A stretch of DNA of 64,000 nt from Kordia aestuariivivens (GCF_014397005.1 NZ_JACGWS010000003.1:62001-126000), one strand, 5' to 3'; shown: positions 17,222-25,320, counted from the first letter of the stretch. Program-made: numbers and translations. The notes: a model not told the origin generated them from the letters alone.

Positions 17222-17635
17222 CTAAAACAACAAATCAAACAAAAAAGCTACCAAGCTATACAATCCGTAAATAATCAGCGCAATCAGTAAGAAGATCATT
17301 CCTAGGCAACAACCACAGTTTTTGCTTCTCTTGGGTTGAAATGCTTCAAAACGGCTATTTGATTCATACGTTTGATCATTGTCACGCACAGTAATTCCTT
17401 CTGCGGGTAAAAAATAACCGTGCTCAGAACGTCCATCAACAAACAAAACCCAATCTGTTTCACAAAATGTACATTGATAATTTTCGTCAAACAAAGCACT
17501 TCGGGTTTCGCCTGCATTTATGACGCGTACAAAAGTTCCGTCAATACATTTCGCTTGAAGGATCTCTTTAAAATCTCCAAAATCTTCTTGTGAAGAGAAA
17601 TTATTTACAGTAAGTGGCGTACAATGTTCGCACAT
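17222..17635 (-). CDS. Cys-rich protein with C-terminal membrane anchor
   Basis: A 137-residue protein starting MCEHCTPLTV, with a further CTFCETDW pair (CxxC) near residue 56-60, which together could bind zinc. A Cys-rich stretch KNCGCCLG precedes a C-terminal hydrophobic helix (MIFLLIALIIYGLYSLVAFL) that would anchor it in the inner membrane. The start MCEHC resembles MCEKC in the 41-residue gene just upstream (17648-17773). No family recognised. Confidence 0.7.
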   Translation of the reverse strand: MCEHCTPLTVNNFSSQEDFGDFKEILQAKCIDGTFVRVINAGETRSALFDENYQCTFCETDWVLFVDGRSEHGYFLPAEGITVRDNDQTYESNSRFEAFQPKRSKNCGCCLGMIFLLIALIIYGLYSLVAFLFDLLF

Positions 17636-17647
17636 GAATAGTTATTT

Positions 17648-17773
17648 TTAGGCAGTTTTCACACGTTTAACTTTCCCTTTCAAAGAAGTCGTATTTAGCT
17701 TTTTCTGAAACGGTTTTATTGCGTTTTCATCAGCAAGATGTTTTAGTTCGGGATTTGCACATTTTTCACACAT
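17648..17773 (-). CDS. 41-aa CxxC micro-protein
   Basis: A short open frame on the minus strand, ATG at 17773 and TAA at 17648, encodes MCEKCANPELKHLADENAIK then a Lys-rich tail ending VKRVKTA. It lies between the lipoprotein gene (ending 17785) and the Cys-rich gene (starting 17635), with 11- and 12-bp gaps, so it fits the operon. Its MCExC start matches the MCEHC start of its neighbour, suggesting the two share a zinc-knuckle-like N-terminus. No homologue recognised. Confidence 0.6.
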   Translation of the reverse strand: MCEKCANPELKHLADENAIKPFQKKLNTTSLKGKVKRVKTA

Positions 17774-17784
17774 AGCTTGAGCAT

Positions 17785-18264
17785 TTATTTTAAATCACTT
17801 GCTTTATATATTGTAATAGGTTTAGCGTCTAATGTATAGGCTGCTAAAATTGATTTCGCATCATCTTCAGAAAGATACGATAAATCAATCTCTTGTAATA
17901 CTTCGTTTTCAGGAAGACTAGATCGTATTAGTACAAGCTTGAAAACTTCGTTTTTTGTAGCTAAGGAAATGGTTTTATCTTTGCAAAAACTAGTATAAGC
18001 GTTTGCCATCATCATCCATATAGCGATTTCATTATCAGGATTTAAATCTCTTTTAAAATTTTCAATCCATTTTTCTTTCGGAGTTGGATCAACCTCTTTA
18101 AAAGTTTCAAATAAATAAGTAATTTGTTCAATTTGCTTATCAGTCAGCGTTTTATTTAAAATTGGACCTTGTTCAATTGTATTTGGATCAACAAGCTGAA
18201 CTTTTTGTTCCTTTTTGCAACCAATTAAAAAAAGTAGCAACACTAGAAGTAATCCTCGAATCAT
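17785..18264 (-). CDS. hypothetical lipoprotein
   Basis: A 159-residue protein with a lipoprotein signal, MIRGLLLVLLLFLIGCKKEQ, with the lipid-accepting Cys at residue 16. The mature part is helical and acidic, with no recognised domain. KK directly after Cys is common in flavobacterial lipoproteins and does not by itself predict surface export. It lies 16 bp downstream of the cvpA-like gene on the same strand, suggesting one transcript with the Cys-motif genes. Confidence 0.75.
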   Translation of the reverse strand: MIRGLLLVLLLFLIGCKKEQKVQLVDPNTIEQGPILNKTLTDKQIEQITYLFETFKEVDPTPKEKWIENFKRDLNPDNEIAIWMMMANAYTSFCKDKTISLATKNEVFKLVLIRSSLPENEVLQEIDLSYLSEDDAKSILAAYTLDAKPITIYKASDLK

Positions 18265-18280
18265 AAATTATAGAATAAAA

Positions 18281-18856
18281 TTAATTTTCAGTTTCTTCAA
18301 TCGTTTTCAAATCGTTTTCTAGCTCTTTTTGTTCTTTTTCAGGATCTTTCTCGTCATCTATAGTTTGATCTGTTTCTTGCAAAACATATGCAAACACAAA
18401 ACCGCCAACTTCTTTCACAGGTTTGTACAATACAGATTCTTCAACTTTCTCCTTTGCGACAAATTCCATCGTATTATTCGTTCTATCAAAAAACACTAAA
18501 ATAGCACCTAACATCACGGCTACTTTCAATCCGCCAAACGCGCCACCCAAAAGTTTATTTAAAATACCTAACGAAGCAAAATCGGCAATCTTTGTCAATA
18601 ACTTTCCAGCCATGGTAATTAAAATTAAAATCACAACGAACGTAATTGCGAAAGCTGTCAAATTAATATATTTCTCGTCCCAACTTTCAAAACTATCTTT
18701 TAAAAAATCGCCTGCAAAATATGAAAAGTGAATTGCGCCGTAAACTCCAGCAATCAAAGCGACTAACGAAGCAACTTCTACAAAAAGTCCTTTCATTAAT
18801 CCGCGTACAAATCCAAACAGAATAAGTCCGCCCAAAATGATATCTATAATGTTCAT
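18281..18856 (-). CDS. CvpA family membrane protein
   Basis: A 191-residue protein with four membrane helices, starting MNIIDIILGGLILFGFVRGL. The segment with FVRGLMKGLFVEVASLVALI is typical of CvpA (colicin V production) proteins, and LGGAFGGLKVAVMLGAILVF is the family's last helix. The C-terminus is an acidic cytoplasmic tail rich in Glu, Asp and Lys. CvpA proteins are widespread inner-membrane proteins linked to envelope stress and to colicin V export in E. coli. Confidence 0.88.
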   Translation of the reverse strand: MNIIDIILGGLILFGFVRGLMKGLFVEVASLVALIAGVYGAIHFSYFAGDFLKDSFESWDEKYINLTAFAITFVVILILITMAGKLLTKIADFASLGILNKLLGGAFGGLKVAVMLGAILVFFDRTNNTMEFVAKEKVEESVLYKPVKEVGGFVFAYVLQETDQTIDDEKDPEKEQKELENDLKTIEETEN

Positions 18857-19021
18857 GAAAATCGAGTTTTAACAAATATAGAATTTTTATTGATAGTGTT
18901 TTATTGCATTTCGATTCCGCTCAATGCGCTTTATTATAAAAATTTATTTACCTACAGCTTATTTAGAATAAAAAGGTGATACTTCCTTTTCTTTTTAGCT
19001 TGTACTGAGTTTAGTTTGAAA

Positions 19022-19196
19022 GCCATTCTTTTTCCGCAGTATAGCAGCTATTTTCCGTTAAAAATTTTTGAAGCCTTGGAGAAAATTTAGGAAAATAGAT
19101 GTGGTTTTAGTTTTCCTGAGAAAACTAAAAATACCTCTGGAAAAAGCGCACTTTCTTTTGTTTCTGTTTTCTTTGTGCGAGCAAAAAAAATGAAAA
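19022..19196 (+). repeat. structured dispersed element, family A, copy 1
   Basis: Most of the 460-bp divergent gap between cvpA and the gene at 19317 is this element, which recurs at 42955-43130. The outer stem is CTTTTTCC (19028-19035) with GGAAAAAG (19139-19146). Stem 2 is CTATTTTCC (19048-19056) with GGAAAATAG (19090-19098), extended inward by AAATTTT/AAAATTT around TTGAAGCCTTGGAG. Stem 3 is TTTTAGTTTTC/GAAAACTAAAA with loop CTGA. A downstream TTTG..CAAA hairpin follows. In the other copy the stem sequences differ but still pair. No open reading frame explains it. The coding strand of the element is unknown. Confidence 0.75.
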
Positions 19197-19316
19197 TTAG
19201 TAAGAAAAATTAGGGTATTTGATTAGTGTTTAGAATTGAGATACCTAAGTTTTTTTGAGAAATATACTGATATCAATACGCGTTAATTACCTTTGCAGCT
19301 GAAAAAGAACGAAATA

Positions 19317-19673
19317 ATGGCAAGAGACGAACAATTAAAGGAACGGTGGAATGGATTAGTTGAAAAACTAACGCTTCAATTTGCAGAAGGCGACACACTA
19401 GACTTGGATGCAATTATCTATTTAATTGGCGTGCAAGAATTGGGTCAAATCCATAAAACATTCAAAAAAGACGAAAAAGTAAACCTCATGCATATTGCTA
19501 TTTGTCGTTTGTTGGAACCGTATGGTTATTACGAATTTGACTATTTTGATGATGATGGTTGGCCACATTACAAATTCAAAGAAGAATTGCCAACATTAAA
19601 AGCGGGAGAGCAAACTGTTTTAATGAAAGAAGCCATCGTTAATTACTTTTTGGAAAAGGAATACATTGTATAA
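19317..19673 (+). CDS. conserved flavobacterial hypothetical protein
   Basis: A 118-residue protein starting MARDEQLKERWNGLVEKLTL. An in-frame ATG 24 bp upstream exists, but the MARDEQ start looks like the usual one. It is acidic with no signal or membrane segment; LDAIIYLIGVQELG and HIAICRLLEPYGYYEFDYFD look like a compact helical domain. Function unknown. It precedes pheS by 43 bp on the same strand, although a promoter-like sequence lies in between. Confidence 0.75.
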   Translation: MARDEQLKERWNGLVEKLTLQFAEGDTLDLDAIIYLIGVQELGQIHKTFKKDEKVNLMHIAICRLLEPYGYYEFDYFDDDGWPHYKFKEELPTLKAGEQTVLMKEAIVNYFLEKEYIV

Positions 19674-19693
19674 GCTAGTTTTGTTTAAATTTG
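19666..19693 (+). promoter_or_regulatory. candidate Bacteroidota promoter for pheS
   Basis: TTG (19666-19668), 17 bp, then TAAATTTG (19686-19693), a perfect match to the Bacteroidota minus-7 element TAnnTTTG. The expected transcription start falls around 19698-19700, giving a short leader before the pheS ATG at 19717. Confidence 0.55.
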
Positions 19694-19716
19694 CAAGCTA
19701 AATTAAGAAGATCGTC

Positions 19717-20736
19717 ATGATAGATAAGATCAAGGAACATATTGCTGAGGTAGAAAAGTTTACTACAAAAGCAAAAGAAGATATTGAAAACTTCAGAATT
19801 AAATACTTAGGTAAAAAAGGATTACTAAAAGAATTTTTTGCTGAATTTAAGAATGTTCCTAATGAACAAAAGAAAGAGTTTGGTCAAATTGTAAACCAAT
19901 TACAAAAAGCGGCTCAAGAAAAAGTAAATGCTTTAAAAGAAGTGTTGGAAAACAATGTGGAAGAAAAAAGTGTTTATGGTGATTTAACGCGTCCGGCTGA
20001 ACCGATTGAAATTGGTGCACGTCATCCAATATCATTAGTAAAGAATCAAATTACAGATATCTTTTCGCGTATTGGATTTAATGTGTCTGAAGGACCAGAA
20101 ATAGAAGATGATTGGCACAATTTTACCGCATTGAATCTTCCAGAATATCATCCAGCACGTGATATGCAGGATACATTTTTCATTCAAACAAATCCAGATA
20201 TTTTATTACGAACACACACAAGTTCGGTGCAAGTTCGATACATGGAAAACAACCAACCGCCAATTCGTACGATTTCTCCAGGAAGAGTATATCGCAATGA
20301 AGTGATTTCGGCACGTTCTCACTGCTTTTTCCATCAAATAGAAGGATTATATATAGACAAAGATGTAAGCTTTGCAGACTTAAAACAAACCTTGCAACAT
20401 TTCACTAAAGAGATGTTTGGAAAGTCGAAAATTCGCTTGCGTCCTTCGTATTTCCCGTTTACAGAACCAAGCGCAGAAATTGATGTGTATTGGGGATTGG
20501 AAACAGAAACCGATCACAAAATTACCAAAGGAACAGGTTGGTTAGAAATCGGTGGTTGCGGAATGGTAGATCCGAATGTGTTGACAAACTGCGGTATTGA
20601 CCCAGAAGAATATTCAGGATTTGCGTTCGGTGTTGGAATTGATCGTATTGCGATGTTATTACACCAAATAGGTGATATTCGTTTGTTGAGTGAAAACGAT
20701 GTACGCTTCTTAGCGCAATTCAAATCGGCATTATAA
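19717..20736 (+). CDS. pheS: phenylalanine-tRNA ligase alpha subunit
   Basis: A 339-residue class II aminoacyl-tRNA synthetase subunit, the normal length for PheS. It joins Phe to tRNA-Phe together with PheT. The N-terminal coiled coil (about 1-85) binds tRNA. The catalytic domain has motif 2 in GRVYRNEVISARSHCFFHQI and motif 3 in GFAFGVGIDRIAML; ALNLPEYHPARDMQDTFFI is also characteristic. pheT is not in this window, so the two subunit genes are separate, as is usual in Bacteroidota. No Phe-rich leader peptide is visible upstream. Confidence 0.97.
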   Translation: MIDKIKEHIAEVEKFTTKAKEDIENFRIKYLGKKGLLKEFFAEFKNVPNEQKKEFGQIVNQLQKAAQEKVNALKEVLENNVEEKSVYGDLTRPAEPIEIGARHPISLVKNQITDIFSRIGFNVSEGPEIEDDWHNFTALNLPEYHPARDMQDTFFIQTNPDILLRTHTSSVQVRYMENNQPPIRTISPGRVYRNEVISARSHCFFHQIEGLYIDKDVSFADLKQTLQHFTKEMFGKSKIRLRPSYFPFTEPSAEIDVYWGLETETDHKITKGTGWLEIGGCGMVDPNVLTNCGIDPEEYSGFAFGVGIDRIAMLLHQIGDIRLLSENDVRFLAQFKSAL

Positions 20737-20737
20737 C

Positions 20738-20822
20738 CTAGCGTTATTACGAGCTAGAGCGAAGTAATCTGTTACTTAAAAAGCAGATTGCCACAACTTT
20801 TTCAAAGTTTCGCAATGACGGA
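20738..20822. repeat. palindromic intergenic repeat after pheS
   Basis: An imperfect long hairpin fills the pheS downstream gap: arms CGTTATTACGA and TCGCAATGACG, and AGTAATCTG and CAGATTG, around a TTACTTAAAAAG loop. The arm sequence (CGTCATTGCGA.. read from the other side, ..AATCTG) is of a type widely scattered between flavobacterial genes. It could end pheS transcription, but is more likely a dispersed palindromic repeat. Confidence 0.65.
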
Positions 20823-20851
20823 ATTTATTTTTTACAGAAATAATACGCAAA

Positions 20852-21247
20852 ATGAAAAAAGACATTGAAATTCCACAAGTAGAAGGCTTGTATATGGCTG
20901 TTGTAGAAGAATACAATGAAATCTACAAATCAGACGATTGGAACGCGTATATCATCAATGAAAAGGATGTTGACTTAGAAATGATATTGATTGTTACGCG
21001 CGGATACGATGCGGAAAGAGAAACGTCAACAATGCGTCACAAATTGGCAAAATTGCCTGCAAAATCGTATGCAAAAGCGGAGTGGTTGCAAGAAGATGTT
21101 TTTGCATTAAATAACGAGTTTAGAGTTACCTTTTTTGAAGGTGGAAAAATGTATGATAAAAAGTATCTTTTCAGAAAAAACACGATTAACAAGAATGCGT
21201 TTCAAGAAATTCCACTAATGAATACGACTGGGATTTTGGTGAAATAG
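20852..21247 (+). CDS. hypothetical protein
   Basis: A 131-residue soluble protein starting MKKDIEIPQVEGLYMAVVEE. It appears to be a compact alpha/beta protein without signal or membrane helices. LILIVTRGYD-like strands and a C-terminal DKKYLFRKNT strand are visible, but I recognise no family. It ends just before the 17-bp tandem repeat. Its own promoter is not obvious, and it is separated from pheS by a palindromic repeat. Confidence 0.72.
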   Translation: MKKDIEIPQVEGLYMAVVEEYNEIYKSDDWNAYIINEKDVDLEMILIVTRGYDAERETSTMRHKLAKLPAKSYAKAEWLQEDVFALNNEFRVTFFEGGKMYDKKYLFRKNTINKNAFQEIPLMNTTGILVK

Positions 21248-21250
21248 ACT

Positions 21251-21393
21251 TGTTGGAATCGCTTCGCTGTTGGAATCGCTTCGCTGTTGGAATCGCTTCG
21301 CTGTTGGAATCGCTTCGCTGTTGGAATCGCTTCGCTGTTGGAATCGCTTCGCTGTTGGAATCGCTTCGCTGTTGGAATCGCTTCGCTGTTGGA
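21251..21393 (+). repeat. 17-bp tandem repeat, eight copies plus a partial one
   Basis: The unit TGTTGGAATCGCTTCGC repeats exactly eight times from 21251 to 21386, followed by TGTTGGA of a ninth. It starts 3 bp after a stop codon. Because 17 is not a multiple of 3 the array reads open as an artificial 17-residue peptide repeat, but that is not a gene. The unit resembles ATCGCTTCGCTGTT-type segments in other intergenic repeats of this window (reverse strand near 54000-54015 and 31457-31475). Confidence 0.95.
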
Positions 21394-21427
21394 TTTATCT
21401 CACTAGTTCGCTATAAATTATTCATAA

Positions 21428-21470
21428 CGTCACTTCGAGCGATTTTCGACAGAAAATTGTATCGAGAAGT
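21428..21470. repeat. dispersed repeat, family C
   Basis: Begins CGTCACTTCGAGCGATTTTC and ends GTATCGAGAAGT, with partly complementary ends (ACTTCGA / TCGAGAAGT). Relatives are at 25884-25926, 53830-53883, 58273-58320 and 60418-60494. The 204 bp between this array and the antitoxin gene holds no other feature I can support. Confidence 0.7.
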
Positions 21471-21596
21471 ATTTTACTTTCAAAACATTCAAGTTTTTGA
21501 ATACATCTTCAAATTAAAATATCAATTTCACTTTATATCTTCATATAAATGATTTATGATAATTTACGTATATTTGGTAGTATAGTACTTTTTATA

Positions 21597-21842
21597 ATGG
21601 GAGCAATAGAGTTAAAAAATAAAATAATACAACTTTTAAATACTGATAACATATCTTATTTAAAGGAAGTCTTTGATTTTGCTGAAAAAAATAAATTACA
21701 ACATACAGATTCTTTTCAGGAATTGCCAACTCCTATTCAAGAACTACTTTTAGAAAGTGCAGCACAAGCCGATCGAGGTGAACTTACGTCTCATGATAAA
21801 GTTATGGAAGAAGTGCAAAAAAGATATAATCTCACCAAATAA
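21597..21842 (+). CDS. type II antitoxin, short helical protein
   Basis: An 81-residue protein from MGAIELKNKIIQLLNTDN. A longer in-frame start at 21549 exists but would add a hydrophobic 16-residue stretch not expected here. The pattern of a leading helix, then LPTPIQELLLESAAQADRGE, LTSHDKVMEEVQKRYN, is that of small antitoxins paired with ParE/RelE toxins; the C-terminal helix would bind the toxin. It is followed after 3 bp by the toxin gene. Confidence 0.78.
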   Translation: MGAIELKNKIIQLLNTDNISYLKEVFDFAEKNKLQHTDSFQELPTPIQELLLESAAQADRGELTSHDKVMEEVQKRYNLTK

Positions 21843-21845
21843 TAG

Positions 21846-22163
21846 ATGTCCAAAATAATAGTTTCGTGGACACCTTATGCTAAATTTTCATATTTTGATG
21901 AGTTAGATTTTATTGAATCTAAATGGACTTCTAAAGAAGTGAATGCTTTTATCGCTCTTGTTAATGGATTTATTGAAAACTTGTCTTGTGGTATTATTCA
22001 AGGAAAAAAATATTCACCTAAAAATATTCATTCATTAGTAATCTCAAAACAAACAACAGTATTTTATAGAATGCATCCAGATCAAGATTTAATCACATTA
22101 CTTTTATTTTGGAACAATCAAAAAGATTCAAATATGTTGAAAAAGACTTTACAAAGGATATAA
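21846..22163 (+). CDS. RelE/ParE superfamily toxin
   Basis: A 105-residue protein starting MSKIIVSWTPYAKFSYFDEL. It shows the ParE/RelE pattern: a beta strand (KIIVSWTPYA), two helices (about 15-48), then strands with SLVISKQTTVFYRMH and ITLLLFWNNQKD. The late F/W-x-N-x-Q/R pattern, FWNNQKD, is typical of ParE-like toxins. The target, gyrase or ribosome, cannot be told from sequence. With the preceding gene it forms a complete type II toxin-antitoxin operon. Confidence 0.8.
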   Translation: MSKIIVSWTPYAKFSYFDELDFIESKWTSKEVNAFIALVNGFIENLSCGIIQGKKYSPKNIHSLVISKQTTVFYRMHPDQDLITLLLFWNNQKDSNMLKKTLQRI

Positions 22164-22226
22164 TTGCAGAAAAACAATCATTCCATTTTCAAATTAACAC
22201 ATTGAAACATTTTCAAATTGAAAACA

Positions 22227-23228
22227 TCAATCCAACTTATCCGTTAACTTCTGAAAAACTTTCTTAGGATCTTTATTCTGATATAGAATTGCGTAGACAG
22301 CATCAATAATTGGCATTTGTGTCTTCTTAGTATTTTTCTGATTCAATAAATACGCGCTGTTCGTTGCATAATAACCTTCAGCAACCATATTCATTTCCAT
22401 TTGAGCAGACTTTACAGTGTAGCCTTTTCCAATCATGTTTCCGAACATTCTGTTTCGAGAGAATACCGAATAACCAGTTACGAGTAAATCGCCCAAATAG
22501 GCAGAGTTATTGATGTTCCGTTTCATCTTGTGCACTTTCTTGATAAAACGTTTCATTTCGCGAATAGCGTTGCTCATTAACACACTTTGGAAATTATCGC
22601 CATAACCCAATCCGTGTGCAATTCCGGCAGCAATAGCGTAGATATTTTTCAACATCACGGCATATTCTGTTCCAATAACATCATCACTTGTTTTCGTTTT
22701 GATATAATCGCTTGCTAAAACATCAGCAATTTTTTGTGCTTTTTCTTGATCGGCACATGAAATTGTCAAATATGACAAACGTTCGAGTGCAACTTCTTCG
22801 GCATGACAAGGACCTGCAATAACGGCAATGTTTTCAAACGGAGTTTTGTAAATATCATGAAAATGTTCCCCAACCAATAATCCTGATTCAGGAATGATTC
22901 CTTTTACGGCAGAAACGATGATTTTATCAGAAATATCAACCGTTAGTTTTTGTAATTCTGAAAAAACAAAGGCAGACGGAATGACAAAAATCAACACATC
23001 GGCATACTTGGCAGTTTCGTTAATATCGTTACTAAGTTTTAGTTTATCAATATTAAACTCTACCGAACTCAAATAACTCGGATTGTGTTGTTCCTTTAAT
23101 AAATGCTCTTTTGTATACACACTTCGCATGTACCAACCTACTTCATCTAAGTTCTCACAAAGCATTTTCACAATCGCGGTTGCCCAACTTCCTGCGCCAA
23201 AAACAGCATATTTTAATTCTTTGTCCAT
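22227..23228 (-). CDS. gpsA: NAD(P)-dependent glycerol-3-phosphate dehydrogenase
   Basis: A 333-residue protein that makes sn-glycerol 3-phosphate from dihydroxyacetone phosphate for phospholipid synthesis. The N-terminal nucleotide-binding site is FGAGSWATAIVKML (residues 10-23). VIPSAFVFSELQ, VSAVKGIIPESG and AGPCHAEEVALERLSYLTIS are family motifs, and the catalytic Lys region is GTEYAVMLKNIYAIAAGI. Length matches GpsA. It is convergent with the toxin-antitoxin operon and divergent from the lipoprotein gene at 23357. Confidence 0.95.
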   Translation of the reverse strand: MDKELKYAVFGAGSWATAIVKMLCENLDEVGWYMRSVYTKEHLLKEQHNPSYLSSVEFNIDKLKLSNDINETAKYADVLIFVIPSAFVFSELQKLTVDISDKIIVSAVKGIIPESGLLVGEHFHDIYKTPFENIAVIAGPCHAEEVALERLSYLTISCADQEKAQKIADVLASDYIKTKTSDDVIGTEYAVMLKNIYAIAAGIAHGLGYGDNFQSVLMSNAIREMKRFIKKVHKMKRNINNSAYLGDLLVTGYSVFSRNRMFGNMIGKGYTVKSAQMEMNMVAEGYYATNSAYLLNQKNTKKTQMPIIDAVYAILYQNKDPKKVFQKLTDKLD

Positions 23229-23356
23229 AAAATAGTTGATCTATAATTCAAAAATACGCAAAATATTGCTCTTAACGCATGCTTGAAAATCAAGAGTTTG
23301 CTTTTTTGGCATGTGTTTTGAATACTATTAAACATCAACATTAAACAGATTGGCTT

Positions 23357-24301
23357 ATGAAGACTCTAAAATTACTCTTAACAATTACATTAGTTAGTTC
23401 AATAATGAGCTCATGTTATACGGAAGTTATAGTAGAAGATCCAATTATTGATCCACCAGGAATTACTTTGAATCAGTTATTGAACTCGTATGAATTATGG
23501 TATGTAAATATCAACGAAACTACTGGAAACGGTGAAGTTCCGTTTTTACAACGTGCGTTTACGGTATCATTTATCAATGGAACCTTGTATGCAAACAATA
23601 ATATTTCGGGAATAGGAACCAACGGAAACGGATATGGAATTGATGTTGGAATCTACGGAACTGATTTCGATTTTGTAGAGATTGATCATGATATTGATGG
23701 ATTTTATCCATTGCGTGTAGATCAACTTAGTGTAAACAGAATTCGTATGGTTGATACAGCTACAAATACAAGTTATTACTTAACAGGATATCAACGTTCA
23801 AATTTTGATTACGATTTCGTATTCTATGACAATATTCACTATTTATTACAAGAATTTACGGCATGGAAAAAAACATTTACAAGTCAGACTGGAATGCTAA
23901 ATGCATTTGATGATGAAAATTTCTTAACGTTTTTATCAGGTGGAAATGATGATACATTTTTATCATCTACAGATAATGTAGATACGCCAATTGCAGATAT
24001 AATCTACGATTACGAAGGAATTTATACAGTGTATGATGTAGCTGGCGATCCGTACTCGAAAGTTTTAACATTAGATTATGATTATCTGGACAATGAATAT
24101 TTTGAATTGAACGTTATAGATGACGGAAACATAGAGTTGTTTCACCCAGATTCTGGAACAACATACGAGTTTCAAGGAAGAGGTTACATTCAATTCTTAC
24201 GTCCGTCAGCAGATGGAAGTACAACACAGTTGAAGCAGACCGATAAAAAACGTAAAAAAATTATCAATAAGAAGTTCAATAAAGACGACTTTAAGAAATA
24301 A
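23357..24301 (+). CDS. hypothetical lipoprotein
   Basis: A 314-residue protein with a lipoprotein signal (LLLTITLVSSIMSSC, Cys at residue 20). The mature part is acidic, Asp/Asn/Tyr-rich and mostly beta (DYDFVFYDNIHYLLQ, KVLTLDYDYLDNEYFELN), ending in a Lys-rich tail (KKRKKIINKKFNKDDFKK). I recognise no family. The basic tail after an acidic domain is unusual. It ends at a strong terminator 34 bp downstream and seems monocistronic. Confidence 0.78.
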   Translation: MKTLKLLLTITLVSSIMSSCYTEVIVEDPIIDPPGITLNQLLNSYELWYVNINETTGNGEVPFLQRAFTVSFINGTLYANNNISGIGTNGNGYGIDVGIYGTDFDFVEIDHDIDGFYPLRVDQLSVNRIRMVDTATNTSYYLTGYQRSNFDYDFVFYDNIHYLLQEFTAWKKTFTSQTGMLNAFDDENFLTFLSGGNDDTFLSSTDNVDTPIADIIYDYEGIYTVYDVAGDPYSKVLTLDYDYLDNEYFELNVIDDGNIELFHPDSGTTYEFQGRGYIQFLRPSADGSTTQLKQTDKKRKKIINKKFNKDDFKK

Positions 24302-24334
24302 AAACATAAAGACTTTGGTTGGTTATTTAGTTTA

Positions 24335-24376
24335 GAAACAGTTTTCACGACTTTGTGAAAACTGTTTCTTTTTTTT
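24335..24376 (+). terminator. intrinsic terminator after lipoprotein gene
   Basis: A perfect stem of about 14 bp (GAAACAGTTTTCAC with GTGAAAACTGTTTC) encloses a short GACTTT-type loop and is followed by TTCTTTTTTTT. It lies directly before the 122-bp repeat array. Confidence 0.92.
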
Positions 24377-24382
24377 AATGAA

Positions 24383-24700
24383 ACTCAGTTTTGAAAAGCC
24401 TGAAAGGCGCATGCAAAACTGCAAGTTGAATTAACTCCGCTGCAGAGCGGAGTCTTCTGCAAACGATTTCTAATTTTCTTTTCATCACAAATTACAGTTT
24501 GAAATAAGTATTTTGAAAAGCCTGAAAGTCGCATGCAAAACTGCAAGTTGAATTAACTCTGCTGCGGAGCGGAATCTTCTGCAAACGATTTCTAATTTTC
24601 TTTTCATCACAAATTACAGTTTGAAATAAGTATTTTGAAAAGCTTGAAAAGCTGCGTGCAAAATGCAACTTAAAGAAACTTTTTGCAGTACATCGTTTAG
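24383..24700 (+). repeat. 122-bp structured tandem repeat, family B
   Basis: Three unit starts (TTGAAAAG at 24391, 24513 and 24635) are exactly 122 bp apart; two units are full and the third is diverged and incomplete. Each unit starts with a hairpin (unit 1 CAGTTTTG/CAAAACTG around GCCTGAAAGGC; unit 3 ATTTTG/CAAAAT around AGCTTGAAAAGCT) and then a second hairpin (unit 1 CTCCGCT, GCAG, AGCGGAG). A relative lies at 43276-43350. The rest of the 499-bp gap is AT-rich without a gene. Confidence 0.85.
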
Positions 24701-24800
24701 TTACATAAATACTATTGAACTTTTGTGAACCACATGATTTTTCGTACATTAACAATTCAATAAAAACCTCAATTAACAAATAATAAAACAAAGAACAATT

Positions 24801-25307
24801 ATGGGATTATTTTCATTTATAAAAGATGCAGGTGCCAAAATATTTGGTGGAAAAACATCCGCTGAAAAAGCCGCAGAAGAAGCTATTGAAAAAGCTGAAG
24901 AACATTTAGAAGAAGTTGCAATTAAGAGAGCTGAAGATGAAGCGTCAATCAAAGAGACAATTCATGATTTAGATTTACACGTGGAAGATTTATATGTTTC
25001 ACTTGAAGGCGACACGGCAATCATTACTGGAAAAGCATACGATCAGGCAACTAAAGAAAAAGTAGTTTTAGTCGTAGGAAACACACATGGAATTGCCATG
25101 GTTGATGACAGAATGGAAGTAGAACACAAAGAACCAGAAGCACAATTTCATACCGTAGCTAAAGGTGATACACTTGGAAAAATTGCCAAACAATATTATG
25201 GAAATGCTATGAAATATCCAGTAATTTTTGAAGCAAACAAACCAATGTTGAAAAATCCAGATTTAATATATCCGGGACAAGTATTACGAATTCCAGCATT
25301 GGATTAA
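24801..25307 (+). CDS. BON and LysM domain protein (Kbp/YgaU-like)
   Basis: A 168-residue protein. After an Ala/Glu-rich helix (about 15-50) comes a BON domain (about 53-105; DLHVEDLYVSLEGDTAIITG) and a LysM domain (about 118-166; HTVAKGDTLGKIAKQYYGNA then YPGQVLRIP). This order and length match E. coli Kbp (YgaU), a potassium-binding protein. There is no signal peptide, as in Kbp. A potassium-sensing role is inferred by homology of architecture. It ends at its own terminator. Confidence 0.9.
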   Translation: MGLFSFIKDAGAKIFGGKTSAEKAAEEAIEKAEEHLEEVAIKRAEDEASIKETIHDLDLHVEDLYVSLEGDTAIITGKAYDQATKEKVVLVVGNTHGIAMVDDRMEVEHKEPEAQFHTVAKGDTLGKIAKQYYGNAMKYPVIFEANKPMLKNPDLIYPGQVLRIPALD

Positions 25308-25320
25308 CATACAAATATGA

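Noticed and set aside
19674-19716. Possible Phe attenuator before pheS
   Set aside because: No Phe-rich short frame and no terminator hairpin in the 43-bp gap.
21251-21393. Possible CRISPR array
   Set aside because: The copies are head to tail with no spacers and there are no cas genes.
21250-21552. 100-residue frame with a perfect 17-residue peptide repeat
   Set aside because: Produced by reading the 17-bp tandem DNA repeat through three frames; downstream it runs through a dispersed repeat. Not a gene.
24492-24791. 99-residue minus-strand frame in the repeat array
   Set aside because: It is made of the 122-bp repeats and upstream AT-rich sequence, with no homology signal and no operon context.
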